Notes under the pieces: model-generated
Told to the model about the DNA's origin: nothing
Database searches by the model: none
Seen by the model: the letters and a program-made list of their open reading frames with translations, nothing else
DNA from: Uranotaenia lowii
Lineage: Eukaryota > Arthropoda > Insecta > Diptera > Culicidae
Direction of reading: 5' to 3'
Length of the DNA: 64,000 nt
Assembly: GCF_029784155.1 (NCBI RefSeq)
Contig: NC_073693.1
Location: forward strand, 156,989,519-157,053,518
Program-made: the position numbers and the translations under genes
Part shown: one piece after another, positions 43,257 to 54,033 of the stretch
Position numbering within the stretch: position 1 is the stretch's first letter
Layout: every line of letters starts with the position of its first letter

Positions 43257-44298
43257 CGGTCAAAATTTGGTCAAGGGAAAACGCGTGTAATTCAATGAAA
43301 TCGTTTATTTAAAAAATCAAATAAAATTTCTTTATCAAGTTTAATTAGTATAAAATTCAGGAAAAATATTCAGTTAGGCTTCCGCTTTTCCAAATCCGAA
43401 TTGCCGGGCCTTACGCTTAATCCCTGCCATCAGATTTTGTACAGCCACCTTGTCCACCTTCTTCGCCACAGAAAGCCAGTTTGCCTTGAACTGCTGCTCG
43501 TCCTTAGCAGTTTTTTTGGTCTTCTTTAGGTTCCGCTTGACAATAGCCCAGTATTTCTTAATTGGGCTGAGTTCTGGCTTGTTGGGAGGGTTCTTGTCCT
43601 TGGGAACCACCTACACGTTGTTGGCGGCGTACCACTCCATGGCCTTTTTACCGTAATGGCAAGATGCCAAATGCGGCCAAAACAGTACGGAATAACCGTG
43701 TTTCTTCAGAAAAGGCAGCAGACGTTTATTCAAACAGTCTTTCACGTAAATTTCTTGGTTGACAGTCCCGGAAGCTATGAAAATGCTGCTTTTCAAGCCA
43801 CAGGTACAGATGGCTTGCCAAACCAGATATTTCTTCGCGAACTTCGACAGTTTCATGTGCTTGAAAATATCTGCTACCTTTCCCCTTCCTTTTGCCGTAT
43901 AAAACTCCTGTCCCGGAAGCTGCTTGTAGTCGGCTTTGACGCAAGTTTCGTCGTCCATTACCACGCAGTCAAACTTCGTCAGCATCGATCCAGACTTCCT
44001 GGCTGTCGACAAACGTTCCCCAAACACTTTAATTACATTTGTAACGGTTGATTTGGCAACTTTTAGCGATTTTGCCAGCTTTACGTGCGAGTAGCTCGGA
44101 TTTTCGCGATGCGCGAGCAAAATTTTGATACGCTGCTCTTCTTTCTTGGACGGCATTTTGACAACTGAAGAGTGAATTCCAAAATCAACATAGGAGCAAC
44201 ATTCTACACAAACACCTTCAAAATGAGGGGTGTTCAGGTTTTTTGAATACAAAATTGAAAGAAATACGTCAAGTTTATTATTGACCAAATTTTGACCG
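43257..44298 (-). mobile_element. DD37E mariner-like transposon, internally deleted
   Basis: Perfect 18-bp terminal inverted repeats CGGTCAAAATTTGGTCAA (43257-43274 and, inverted, 44281-44298), each flanked by TA (43255-43256 and 44299-44300), define a 1,042-bp Tc1/mariner-type element. It carries one transposase gene on the minus strand. Confidence 0.9.
43374..44156 (-). pseudogene. DD37E transposase with internal deletion and a stop
   Basis: The start MPSKKEEQRIKILLAHRE at 44156 is followed by the first helix-turn-helix (HVKLAKSLKVAKSTVTNVI), then GERLSTARKSGS. The protein then jumps straight to LTKFDCVVMDDETCVKAD, so roughly 80-100 residues (second DNA-binding half and linker) are absent without loss of frame. 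The catalytic part continues with YLVWQAICTCGLK and ASCHYGKKAMEWYAANNV. A TAG at 43611-43613, probably from CAG, then interrupts it before NPPNKPELSPIKKYWAI, which holds the catalytic Glu. Both defects make the copy non-autonomous, but its ends look mobilisable. Confidence 0.85.
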
Positions 44299-44300
44299 TA

Positions 44301-44639
44301 TTTTCGAAGGTATCTTCTGTTTAGCAGATTTTTTAAGACATCACAATTTAAAGATTATTAATTCTTGTTTTAATATAACCCCAAATAATCTTACAAAACA
44401 TGATCAACATGTAGAACGTATACAAAACCAGTAAGAATTGAAAAAAAATCTTATAGTTGCATTTAAAAATTATTATTGAGATAATGAAACAAAAATTTGA
44501 TTGCAGCTCTGTGAAATTACAGATATTTTAGTCTGCAACCTGATGTCTAGTTTTGTAACGTAATTTTAATTTTTTTTGCGTCAAGCTTTCTCGTTATTAT
44601 TTGAAATCTACGTTGTTTCGTGATTTGTGAAAATGTGAC
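44301..44639. other. Unassigned AT-rich sequence
   Basis: Between the DD37E element and the start of LINE-like coding; nothing supported. Confidence 0.5.
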
Positions 44640-44649
44640 ATCTCTTACC

Positions 44650-45131
44650 CGGAAGCTAGAAGACGGTTTGATTCCACTAAAAAGAATGAGGGCTCAGTCC
44701 AAAACAGAATTGATATTATCAGAGATTCTCAAATTGTCGATCTAAAGAAAAATCTCGAGCAGAAGGATGAGGAAATATTTGAATTACGAGGACTTCTTGA
44801 AAAACTGCTTAACGAAGTTGCTGATCTTAAGAAATCGAAACTAAACAAAGATCCAGAATACGAAACTGCTGCCGAACTCCTTCAACAACAACATGATCAA
44901 CCTATGGTTGAACCGATGGATGATAGCAACTCTGCAAAGGAAACAAACCGGAACAAACGTCAGCAGAACAGGGACAACAACGTGTGTGGTCAACCAAATG
45001 GAAACGTGTCTCCCCCCATGAAAAAAGCTGCTTCCTCTTCGGAACGAAACCGTGAACATCTTTCAGTGCAAAGTGTTGAAAATTTATCTAGTTTTCTATC
45101 GAGTGCCCCTAATCTAGACATGGAGAAGTAG
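44650..45131 (+). pseudogene. LINE ORF1 C-terminal fragment
   Basis: The frame from about 44650 to the stop at 45129-45131 encodes a basic stretch (EARRRFDSTKK), then a leucine- and glutamate-rich coiled coil (LKKNLEQKDEEIFELRGLL), then a polar tail rich in Asn, Gln and Ser (MDDSNSAKETNRNKRQQN). Position immediately upstream of a LINE endonuclease and these features suggest the end of ORF1, an RNA-binding chaperone. No CCHC knuckle is left. Confidence 0.5.
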
Positions 45132-45226
45132 CTTGTCCTGTAGCTTCTAACTACAAGTACGTATGGTATCCTCTTGTTACTAATCCAGGTAACTTCTGTT
45201 CTCGTCACTCCCCTTTATTCTTAACC

Positions 45227-45769
45227 ATGTCTCTATCTTCCCTAAACGCTGTCGCTCTTCAATGGAATTTAAGAGGATATCGAATTCGTCGTAATGAACT
45301 TCAATTATTAGTCAAAAAATACCAACCTTACATAATTTGTTTACAAGAAACTCTATGTGTGCCTAATTGTCCAACCTTCGATTCTAACTATGAAATTTTG
45401 TGTTGTCCACCTTCAAGGGTTACTGGTTGGGGAGGGGTTGCCATTGCAATGCTGAAAGATCTACCGTTTGTAAGAATTCCTCTAAGAACTTCTTTGCAGG
45501 CAATTGCAGTTAAAATAAGTATCCCTACGGAGAAAACATTTGTTTAACTGTACATACCTCCTTCCAGAGATAACAGTTCCCTTAAAAGCGATCTTGAAGA
45601 ATTGATTAATCAATTACCGAAGCCTTTCATCATTATGGGTGATTTAAACGCTCACTCCCAAATTTGGGGTGGGAATTCTACTGACCTTCGTGGTAAGATA
45701 GTAATAGGTCTGATGGACAAGTGCAATTTGAATATTTTGAACGATGAAGTACTGGGAATGATGGCATAG
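45227..45769 (+). pseudogene. LINE ORF2 endonuclease domain, truncated
   Basis: ATG at 45227 opens MSLSSLNAVALQWNLRGYR, then YQPYIICLQETL (catalytic Glu), GWGGVAIAML, a TAA at 45545-45547, and in the same frame LYIPPSRD and PFIIMGDLNAHSQIWGG (catalytic Asp/Asn). The frame ends at 45767-45769. The C-terminal SDH motif expected of the domain is absent, lost in the deletion that joins this region to the RT. Confidence 0.75.
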
Positions 45770-48024
45770 GGTATCCATTACTCAAGTTTCTTTCAGTAAA
45801 AGGCAAGAACAGCCTTTTAAAAACCTATAATGAAATCTGGAAAACAGCATCTATACCACTAGGGTGGAAGGAGTCTATAATAGTACCAATACTTAAAAAA
45901 AATAAAAAAGAAGGTTCCGCTGAAGATTATTGTCCAATATCTCTAATAAGCTGCGTAGGAAAAGTCTTAGAACGAATAATAAACAGAAGGCTGATAAATG
46001 AACTTGAAGATAGAAATTTGGTAGATCCTCGACAGTGTGCTTTTAGAGCATGTTTAGGGACAGATGTCTACTTTTCAGAATTGGAAGAATTTCTAAATAA
46101 GCCAATTATCGACAAACAACACTGTGAAATGCTATCGATCGACATCTCTAAAGCTTACGATACTGTAAATAGAACTACTGTAGTAAAAACGCTAACGAAA
46201 ATGAATTTTTCTGGTCGAATTTTAAAATTCATCGTAAATTTCTTATTAAACCGTTCATTTAAAGTGCGGATAGGGTCATACATTTCGTCAATTCGATCGA
46301 CTGCCCGAGGAATTCCTCAAGGATCCGTATTATCCGTTACCCTTTTTTTAATAGCCATCGATCCATTATTCAAAGTCATTCCTAAAAATTTTCAAATTAT
46401 CGTTTATGCGGACGATATACTAATAATAGCATACGGAAAACAAAGAAAGAGTTTGAGGGAAAAAATTCAAAATGCTGCAGAAAAAACTCAAGAGTGGCTA
46501 TCGTCTGTTGGATTCAATGTTTCTATTCCTAAATGTCAACTATTACACACCTGTTTGAATCGCCGTCATCGAGGAAAATTACCAAATGTGATACTTAATG
46601 ATATTCCTGTACCCATTGTTAAAAATATGAAAATTCTGAGAGTTATTTTCGATAGTAAAATGACTTTCATTCAGCTCGCAAACGAAAGAAGAAATACTGC
46701 ATCAAATATGATAAATGCTCTGAAGATGATAAGTGGTAGAGTTAGAGGTTCAAGAGAGATTCTTTTAAGATTTGTTAACAGTGTTGTAGTTCCCCGATTA
46801 CTATACGGAATCTGCATTAGTTGCAGAAGAAAAGATAACATAATTCCGATCTTAGAACCAATCTACAATAAAGCAATGCGGTTAGCATCAGGTGCTTTCT
46901 GTACTAGGCCAACTAAAGCAATGTTGAGTGAATTTGGTCTGTTACCCTTTGGATACAGAGTAGCACTTGCTGAAGCACGAATATCAATTCGAATGCTAGA
47001 GATGGGTCGAAATACTGAAAATCTAATTATAATTAGAAGAGCGGCAGCTTCTTTTGAAGCAATTACATCTTCTCAGTTTCCAAACATCACCCCTTTGTGG
47101 AGATGGGGTACTCCTAGATGGGATTACATTCCTCCAATCATTGATTGGTCAATAGCAAAACAAGTGAAAGCAGGAGACTGCGCAGCTAAAGTTGTACCAA
47201 TTTACAAAGCATTGATAACTCGGAAATATTCAAATCACACCCTAATATTTACAGATGGCTCCAAAACTTTGGATAATACCGGTTTCGAGATATATTCTGA
47301 GAATTTTTCTTCCAGTAGAAAGCTGAATAACACTTGTTCAATATTTAGTGCTGAGGTCATGGCAGTACACTCCGCAATCAAATATGCTTCCAAACATAAG
47401 AACTATGTGATCTTTTTGGATAGTGCCAGTTGTCTTAAGGCGTTAGAGTCGACTAAATCCAGAAATTCGTGGATTCAACTATGTGAGACTGCTTTGAAAA
47501 ATAAAAATATAAACCTGGTTTGGATACCAGGCCATTCTGGAATATTGGGAAATGAGGAAGCAGATACTTTGGCTAAAGCAAGTAAATCTGAACGAAGAAT
47601 CTTTGATGAACTTCCTGGAAATGATGCAAAAGAAGAGATCAACAGAAAAATAAGGCAGGCATGGCAGCTTGAATGGTCCTGTTTAAATCCACGTCCTAAA
47701 CTTCTTAATATCAAAAATACAGTGTCTAAACCCAATGATCGTAAGTGCCCATACGAACAAAAAGTTCTAACTAGTTTGAGAATCGGTCACAGTCACTTAA
47801 CTCACAATTTCCTTCTTACTCCTTATTCTGATCCCCCTCTTTGTGGTGCATGTAAAACTAGGTTGACAATTCCCCATATTTTCCTTGAATGTTCTATGTT
47901 GCGTTGTAAAATAAACAAATATAATCTGGGTAACTCGATAGAAGAAATCCTAGCTAATGATCAACGTAAAGAAAAACAGGTTATTAATTTTCTAAAAGAT
48001 GTAGATTTAATTAAACTTCTGTAA
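45766..48024 (+). CDS. LINE ORF2 reverse transcriptase and RNase H fragment
   Basis: The frame is open from before 45781 to the stop at 48022-48024. It starts with NSLLKTYNEIWKTASIPLGW and SIIVPILKKNKKEGSAEDYC (RT domains 0-2). Motif A is LSIDISKAYDTVNR, motif B RGIPQGSVLSVTLF, and motif C VYADDILIIAYG (about 46405). RNase H follows: LIFTDGSKTLDNTGFEIY, FSAEVMAVHSAIKYAS, VIFLDSASCLKALES and WIPGHSGILGNEEADTLAK, all four acidic positions present. The C-terminal Cys/His segment LCGACKTRLTIPHIFLEC matches I-type LINEs. The RT and RNase H are uninterrupted for about 750 codons even though the upstream half of ORF2 is broken. Confidence 0.85.
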   Translation: MGYPLLKFLSVKGKNSLLKTYNEIWKTASIPLGWKESIIVPILKKNKKEGSAEDYCPISLISCVGKVLERIINRRLINELEDRNLVDPRQCAFRACLGTDVYFSELEEFLNKPIIDKQHCEMLSIDISKAYDTVNRTTVVKTLTKMNFSGRILKFIVNFLLNRSFKVRIGSYISSIRSTARGIPQGSVLSVTLFLIAIDPLFKVIPKNFQIIVYADDILIIAYGKQRKSLREKIQNAAEKTQEWLSSVGFNVSIPKCQLLHTCLNRRHRGKLPNVILNDIPVPIVKNMKILRVIFDSKMTFIQLANERRNTASNMINALKMISGRVRGSREILLRFVNSVVVPRLLYGICISCRRKDNIIPILEPIYNKAMRLASGAFCTRPTKAMLSEFGLLPFGYRVALAEARISIRMLEMGRNTENLIIIRRAAASFEAITSSQFPNITPLWRWGTPRWDYIPPIIDWSIAKQVKAGDCAAKVVPIYKALITRKYSNHTLIFTDGSKTLDNTGFEIYSENFSSSRKLNNTCSIFSAEVMAVHSAIKYASKHKNYVIFLDSASCLKALESTKSRNSWIQLCETALKNKNINLVWIPGHSGILGNEEADTLAKASKSERRIFDELPGNDAKEEINRKIRQAWQLEWSCLNPRPKLLNIKNTVSKPNDRKCPYEQKVLTSLRIGHSHLTHNFLLTPYSDPPLCGACKTRLTIPHIFLECSMLRCKINKYNLGNSIEEILANDQRKEKQVINFLKDVDLIKLL

Positions 48025-48150
48025 ACTTAGGATAAGAAACTAGATAAGTGTATTTTTTTAAGGTTTTAGTTTGAGTTTCTATTTTTTGCACAAAGGAGGA
48101 CGTGAAAGGCCTCTAAGGTTAAAGCGTCAATAAACTATATATAAAAAAAA

Positions 48151-50455
48151 GCTTTTCATGTCTAGTGCCATACAACAGATTTAGGTTGGCAGCCAAATAC
48201 GACCGTAATGATAACAACGGTAGGTACATCGTTCTGTATATGTTCTCTAGCTTAACTGCTACACCTACACAGTAATTATCAAGGTTTAAATAATCTTCTT
48301 TTTCACTCATCACTTGATGTACAATTTCCTGTTTCCTGAAGCACCCAAATAAACCCACTCTCCCATCTTCGGCGACTTACTTATGGACGGTAAAACTTAC
48401 AACCAACTAATAAGAGCGGGATTACAAAGTTTCCATCTGTGATCTTTCTGATGCTGTTGCTAGTTACTGCTCCTGCTCCTGCTTCTGCTGTTGATGATGA
48501 TGATGCTGGTGATGCTGTGGTGTTTTCTGATGTTTGCATATTCCATCCCTCATCATCCATCTGAAGATTACGTGCCTGTGTGTATGGCTGTAAGCCATTC
48601 AATATGAAGCATTATTCATTCGTTTGATGTAATCATACCGAGCGTTGTACAACATAAGCGGGCACTACTGCTGAAAAGTGTTCGCCTTAATCTATGTTAC
48701 ATTTAGCAGCACCCAATGGGTAGCTAGCGATGAACAACTTTTCCGTTCTATATGGTAATTTGGCGGGAAACGTCTGGTCCAGACATTGAACTTAAGCTAA
48801 ACTTTCGCGGAGGGTAGGGGTTAGTATCAAACTTATTTCTCCGCCGACAACGGAAGGGATGTGAAATACAAATAGGTACAAACTAATTTTATCGAGAAGT
48901 AATGTTCAGTTTTGCTCACACAATCAATGATAACTGATCGCAACGTAACTAGTCGAAGAAATAAATGAACACATTTCCTATATTTTCAGATAAGGTGCAC
49001 CAAACTCTAAAAAGTTTCACTAACACTGCCTTCTGGATTAGATTTCTTCAGAGAAATCGTAATAAGAGTTGAAGCGGTGATTTACTAGATGCACTCTACA
49101 AGGCATGATTTTCCTTGCGATGCAAGAAAAGTTAGATAATCTTCGTTATCTAGCAAAATTATGATCGAAAATCGCATCTGCCTAATCAAACACATATAAC
49201 GACCATATCCAACTCATCGTTTTCGTAATCATGTAGATGATAATCTTTATTCGATTTCGAAACTCCGCCGGACAGGCGAGTGGAACAATTTCAAATCGAT
49301 TGTGAAATCTCGAGTTCCATTTTCGGTACCTACGCGCCAAAATCATCTCCGTCGCCTTTGCCAAACGATTTCAATTTCCTCTCGCAGGGTTGCATTTTCC
49401 AGATTCACAAACTGCCAACCGAGCCAGCTAACATCCGCAAACGAAGACGAAGCAGAACCGGACCGATGGATGCATAACTTTCCGATTGAAGCCGGGTATG
49501 GCTCATTCAAGTGTAAATTTTCTTGCCCATTTCTGGAGTCACCCAATTCTTCCAGCCGCTCCACCCTCTCTGCTGGGTGCACAATTGCAAAAATTTATAT
49601 GCACTTTACAGAAATTGCAACGGAAGATTCGGCCGTCGTCTTCTCTCGGGAAAATTGAACCCGCTCCGAAAAAGGCACTTCCTATATCTAAATAGAGGCT
49701 AGTACCTTCACCAGCTAATGCACTAGGGTTGCCAAATTTTATTATATTTTTTTTATTAGGATTACTATTTTCAGTTAAAGTATACGAGTATACCATAGCG
49801 GACAATCGATCGCGGTCTTGTTAATTTTGGTTCAATCTTCTATTCTAATGGCCATCTAAACCGATTCTGGGTCATGGCAATCTAAGTAGGTAAATACCGT
49901 AAACGGGGGAAACTATTGCCGTTTTCGTTTTTCTCCACTCGCGCGGGGCAAAACTTTTTCTGAATAAACAAACAGAATCGTTACCCGGGACGATGCAAAT
50001 ATATGGTTGCTATACTCACCCTTATGCTTACCCCCAACACTGACAACTTTTACGGGGTGCAACCGCCAGCTTGAGGTTCAAATCTCGGGCAAAACTAGTG
50101 GACTTCTGAATTAATAACCGAACATAATAACAGCAGTTAGGGCAAAACTCGTGGGTAACTAGGTTGCCACTGCCAATAAACGAAAACACTATAAGATCAA
50201 AATGGAATTTTTCCACATAATCATCAATAACTCAATCTGACGTTTGAAAGCAATAAATTATGTTTAAAATAGACGAAATTTGTTTTGTTCTGGAATATTT
50301 TTGCTGTTAAAAAATTTCAAAATCCTGAAATAACTATTTTTCGAAGGCTCGCAAACTATGACCTCTCCTGATGAAACCAAAGAATTTAGAAGCAAAAAGA
50401 TTTTATTATGTGAAGTGTTAACTTTTCCTTTTGGTTTTGGTGTTATTATCATAGT
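48151..50455. other. Mostly unassigned; one possible host exon and a GC-richer block
   Basis: On the minus strand 48600-48400 encodes MNGLQPYTQARNLQMDDEG and then a Ser/Thr/Ala-rich stretch, ending near GTAAGT (48390s), a good splice donor. AG acceptor-like sites lie just upstream on that strand. 49260-49700 is less AT-rich, with overlapping frames on both strands and no recognised domain. This could be part of a host gene but I cannot show it. Confidence 0.3.
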
Positions 50456-50459
50456 TATT

Positions 50460-50815
50460 TAAATTTTATTTATTTTATTTATTTGTTTAAGTCTTCAAAA
50501 TACTAAATTATGCACAGACTATTTACAAACTAAGGATTCTTCTTTTAAAGGTTAATTTTGACACGTTAAAATCGAAGTTGTCGCTTGTCTCGTTGAATCT
50601 CCTACAGCATGTCCAGATGGGATTGTTGAGTTCGTAAAGCGTGCGGAAAGGCGGGAGGTTATACATTATGTTACTCTGCAGCAACACAAACAGCCAACAA
50701 CGGCAAATCGGCCCTTGTGGCCGGAAACGCAAGTGAATCGCTCCGCCGGGAATGATCCTGGGCGCGCGTTTGTTCTGCCAACGGCTCTTGTGGCCGAGGA
50801 AAACAACGATCAGTC
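50460..50815 (-). pseudogene. LINE ORF2 extreme C-terminus and tail
   Basis: The minus frame ending at 50523 contains PIWTCCRRFNETSDNFDF and then SKLTFKRRI, which matches the short conserved end of CR1/Jockey-type LINE proteins (N.P...CRRFN....FDF). It is followed by an AAATAAATAAAATAAATAAAA tail (50460-50495) on the same strand. Upstream (higher coordinates) the frame runs into an unrelated repeat containing GGAATGATCCTGGGC. Only the final ~45 residues are convincing. Confidence 0.55.
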
Positions 50816-50822
50816 GCGCCGC
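50700..50822. repeat. GGAATGATCC repeat block, left part
   Basis: The phrase CGCCGGGAATGATCCTGGGC together with a CTCTTGTGGCCG-like phrase occurs here about 75 bases before a second copy at 51718, on the other side of the inserted TIR element, and a third copy at about 51860. The unit lengths vary (about 76 and 139 bases). Its nature is unknown. Confidence 0.5.
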
Positions 50823-51716
50823 ACAGTGGTTCAAAATCAAAAAAAGTGGGAAAAAATTATTAAAAAGCTATTTTGTTAAAGATTAAAGGCGAAAAGTTGG
50901 AAAAAATAATAAATTAGATTTTTTTCAAAATTTGTTATTTTTTTCAATAATTGCTTAAACGGGGTTTGAACTTTATACTGGGAAATTGAATATTTTTCAA
51001 TTAATTATGGATATTCTTGTTCAAATTAAGTATGGGCTCCTAAATTCCTGTAGGTTGGTTGGATAAATATGAAAACTGATGTTTTAAGGTGAATTTGCAT
51101 ATGTCTCGAAGCAAACAATGCTTGGTTTACTCTGTCTAAATACTTTAAAATTTGAATTTTTAAACCAAACAGCGTTCCACTCAATGATATCGTATCCAAA
51201 ATATAGCAAAAACTAGCAGCTGATTTTAAGATATGCTTTTGATGAGACTTCCACGTATCCAACAGTGTATAATTTACCACGGCGATCGGCAGCGCAAGCT
51301 TTTTTTTTGCTTCCGAAAAATAAATAGGGTTAATCGAAATTTTTTTATTATCTAATTTTGGGTTTTCAATCAAGCGAAACTTCCTTAGCTCATGATATTA
51401 AGGAACTTTTTTATCTCCAAACTGTGAATAAAGTTATCATACATCACTTCGGTATAAACATTTATAAACTTTTAAAGATTTATGTGCTTTTTTGAGTTGT
51501 TTTGGGCTGAGAATAAAAAATCCTATTTTTAATTCTTGTGTTAAAGTTGTCGTTCATGTTTGTTTTATAGAAGGTGTATAAAAGGTCCCAAAAAATATCT
51601 GAATACATCATAACGTTCCTAGAATATTGGAGATTCGATTCCAATACAAAAAATTTGGTTGTTGCTGACTTGAAAAATGGGCTTTTTTCCGGATTTTTTG
51701 GGATTTGAACCACTGT
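50823..51716. mobile_element. Non-coding TIR element (hAT/P-like)
   Basis: The termini ACAGTGGTTCAAA on the left and its inverse on the right are followed inwards by A-rich text with GG on both sides. GCGCCGC lies on both sides (50816-50822 and 51717-51723), and removing the element joins the flanking repeat cleanly. The interior of 894 bp is AT-rich without coding; the frames at 51026-51373 and 51480-51713 on the minus strand show no domain. A 7-8 bp duplication fits hAT or P superfamilies. Confidence 0.6.
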
Positions 51717-51915
51717 GCGCCGCCGGGAATGATCCTGGGCTCGGGTTGATTGAGCCCAACTCCTTCGGCTCGTCCCTTAAGAATTCAACAGCAACAAAAT
51801 AATGAAATTGCCTACAACTGCAATTCGGCTCTCGTGGCCGGAAACAGTGATGAACCGCGCCGCCGGGAATGATCCTTGGCACAATTTGTGTTCGGGCAGC
51901 ACGGCTTGCTCCGGC
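51717..51915. repeat. GGAATGATCC repeat block, right part
   Basis: Two further copies of the GGAATGATCC phrase, with an intervening segment holding CTCTCGTGGCCGGAAAC. The minus translation repeats PRIIPGGA. I cannot tell whether it is a decayed coding repeat or a transposon part. Confidence 0.45.
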
Positions 51916-52655
51916 ACCTTTTCGTTGTTTTCCTGCGAAGGAAATTGTTTAATTATTATCGCTTTTCGCGATTATTTTAAATAAATAAGAGCACCTATAT
52001 CCGTGGTCCAAACAGCCGGTTTAGACCCAAATTCCGACCCGAGCAACCGTACTGGTGATCCATTATACCAGTTTCAACACAACATTTTTAGAGCTGGTAT
52101 AAGGATTGATCCAAAACTGATGAGATTTGGATCCAATTTGACGCAGTTCTTAACCGTTTGACAGTTAATGGAACACGAGTGCAGTTTTCAGTTTTTTCAT
52201 GGTATCGGATCTAATTTCTTTGGTTCAATTCTTGTATAAATTAGACCCTAGAATAGACCACGAATACAGATGCCCTAAGCATTAACTTTTTGATGCTTTT
52301 TTCTCGCACGTGTCGACTGCACTTTTCTCCGGTGCTTTCTATTTTGACAACTCTACACGAGCTCTTAGCGCCAGGGTGTGTCCACTCACTAGCAGTTGTC
52401 TGCTTTTCGCGTGGGTATTTGTAACCCAAAATTGAGTGCATGTAATAAGGTTCATACAAGATCCATCTTAATATTATCAAGCTTTGCTCCCGGTTGGTAT
52501 ACAAAACAGAAAGAAAAGGACGGACACTTTGTATTATCTGAGGACGCCCCTACTGCCTCGAATAAGCGGGGTTCTACTGTAATTGAAACTGAGATATTTC
52601 TATTTAATCAAATTCTGTCAATTTGTCGAGGATATGCAAAAGTTGGATTATTCGA
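51916..52655. other. Unassigned sequence
   Basis: No supported feature. Confidence 0.5.
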
Positions 52656-52667
52656 AGAGTTTGCAGT

Positions 52668-52865
52668 TTTTTTTTTTTTTTTGTTTCGATTATAGTCGTT
52701 TTAACATCTTTATGGCGTTCGCGACTTTATCAACGGTGCAGTTGGCGGATCGTTATTGAAAAACTCATCCGGTACAACTGTGTTCGATGTTTGCTCTTGG
52801 GCTCGAACTCGCGGACATCGGCTCAGGAGACAACAGACTTGCCAACTGAGCTATATCACAAGCCC
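52668..52865 (-). mobile_element. tRNA-derived SINE (copy B)
   Basis: On the minus strand it starts GGGCTTGTGATATAGCTCAG (A box TAGCTCAGTTGG) and carries the B box GAGTTCGAGCC (about 52800). It continues with the same body as the SINE at 11681-11879 and ends in about 16 A (T run 52668-52682 on the plus strand). A 12-bp duplication with one mismatch, AGAGTTTGCAGT/AGAGATTGCAGT, flanks it (52656-52667 and 52866-52877). Confidence 0.85.
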
Positions 52866-52877
52866 AGAGATTGCAGT

Positions 52878-53790
52878 ATTTGGGTGTTATGCTGACAAAA
52901 CCACAAAAAAAATTTAAAAAAAAACCATTTCAAAAAGACCTCTTTTTTACTGACGCCTACTTTTACTTTACAATCACTATTTGAAATTAGACACGAATAT
53001 TTGAGATTTGTGCGCATTCAAGCATATTGCCTAAATTGTGTATATGTATATTGATTACTGTTTGCATACTCAAAGGCGCTTATCGTGCTGACTTTATTAC
53101 GACTAAAAATGCATGTTAATGAAAACAAGATGTTGAAATAATTTGTTGTGAGTCGTATTCCTTTCGTAGTTTTAGCATAAATTTGAAACAACCTCATAAA
53201 ATGGAAGAAATACGTAGTTTTTTCAGATCAAATTCCTTCACCAAAAAAAAGATCACATTTGGGAAAATTTAAGAAAAAGAAGAGTACGCCCATTTCTCGA
53301 CCGAAAAAGAGTACATGTACTCTTAAAAGAGTGCGCATGGTAACCCTAGATTAGAGCCCAAATTGGTAGCTACACATGATCAAAGGAATTTCGAAGTCTA
53401 TAAATGAAGTCATTATTTTCGTTTCAAGAAAAAATAAAGATTTATGTTAAAAAATACGCTGAGCAGATTTTTTTGAATTACTCTATTCAATTCGCAAAAG
53501 GCTTGTTCTGTTAGCATTCAAATACTGGCAAAACCTTGTGAAATTTTTTTTTTATTTCTGATAGATATCCGAAATTTTGTGATTCGACCCAAAAGGTCTT
53601 CGATGATTATCTGTAATGCTTTTTCAGAAATTTGAAAGGAACCTTATAACAAACATCGATCAATTGAACTATTTTTCTTAAACTTCGCATTCCACATTAC
53701 CAAAGTCATAATAAAGTTCTAGAAGTCCTATGATGATATGATGATATCTAAATAAGATAAAAAATTATATAAATCTGGAAAAAAAATTCT
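52878..53790. other. Unassigned AT-rich sequence
   Basis: No supported feature. Confidence 0.5.
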
Positions 53791-54033
53791 AGAATCAACT
53801 GAATCAAAGCAATCGAAAGATTCCTTTTAATTCAACCACGATAGATGAAAAGTTCATATACAGGTAATTCGATAGCAACTTACTACCTTCTTCAATGAGC
53901 GTCGAATCGAAAACGCTCACTGAAGAAGGTAGTAAGTTGCTATCGAAATACCGGTATATGAACTTTTCGTTTACCGTGGTTGAATTAAAAGGAGTCTTTC
54001 GATTGCTTTAATTCAGTTGAATCATTCAACCAA
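53791..54033. repeat. Snap-back hairpin, about 110-bp arms
   Basis: The left arm from GAATCAACTGAATC to TGAGCGT is repeated inverted with about ten mismatches, around a loop of roughly ten bases near 53910-53920 (CGAATCGAAA). The outer 20 bases of both arms match well, so it is likely a foldback MITE. No target duplication was identified. Confidence 0.75.

Larger units (their letters stand above)
44640..48150 (+). mobile_element. I-clade LINE with ORF1 remnant and deleted ORF2
   Basis: The order is an ORF1-like coiled-coil fragment, endonuclease, RT, RNase H, short 3' UTR, then AATAAAC...TATATAAAAAAAA near 48130-48148. The 5' part of ORF1 is missing, and a deletion near 45770 removes the region between the endonuclease and the RT. 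A target duplication was not found (only AAGCTTT-like matches), so the ends are approximate. Confidence 0.8.

Noticed and set aside
44281..44330. Extending the DD37E right terminus to mirror the GGGTGA text left of 43255
   Set aside because: The similarity stops exactly at the TA dinucleotide, so the extra bases are flank.
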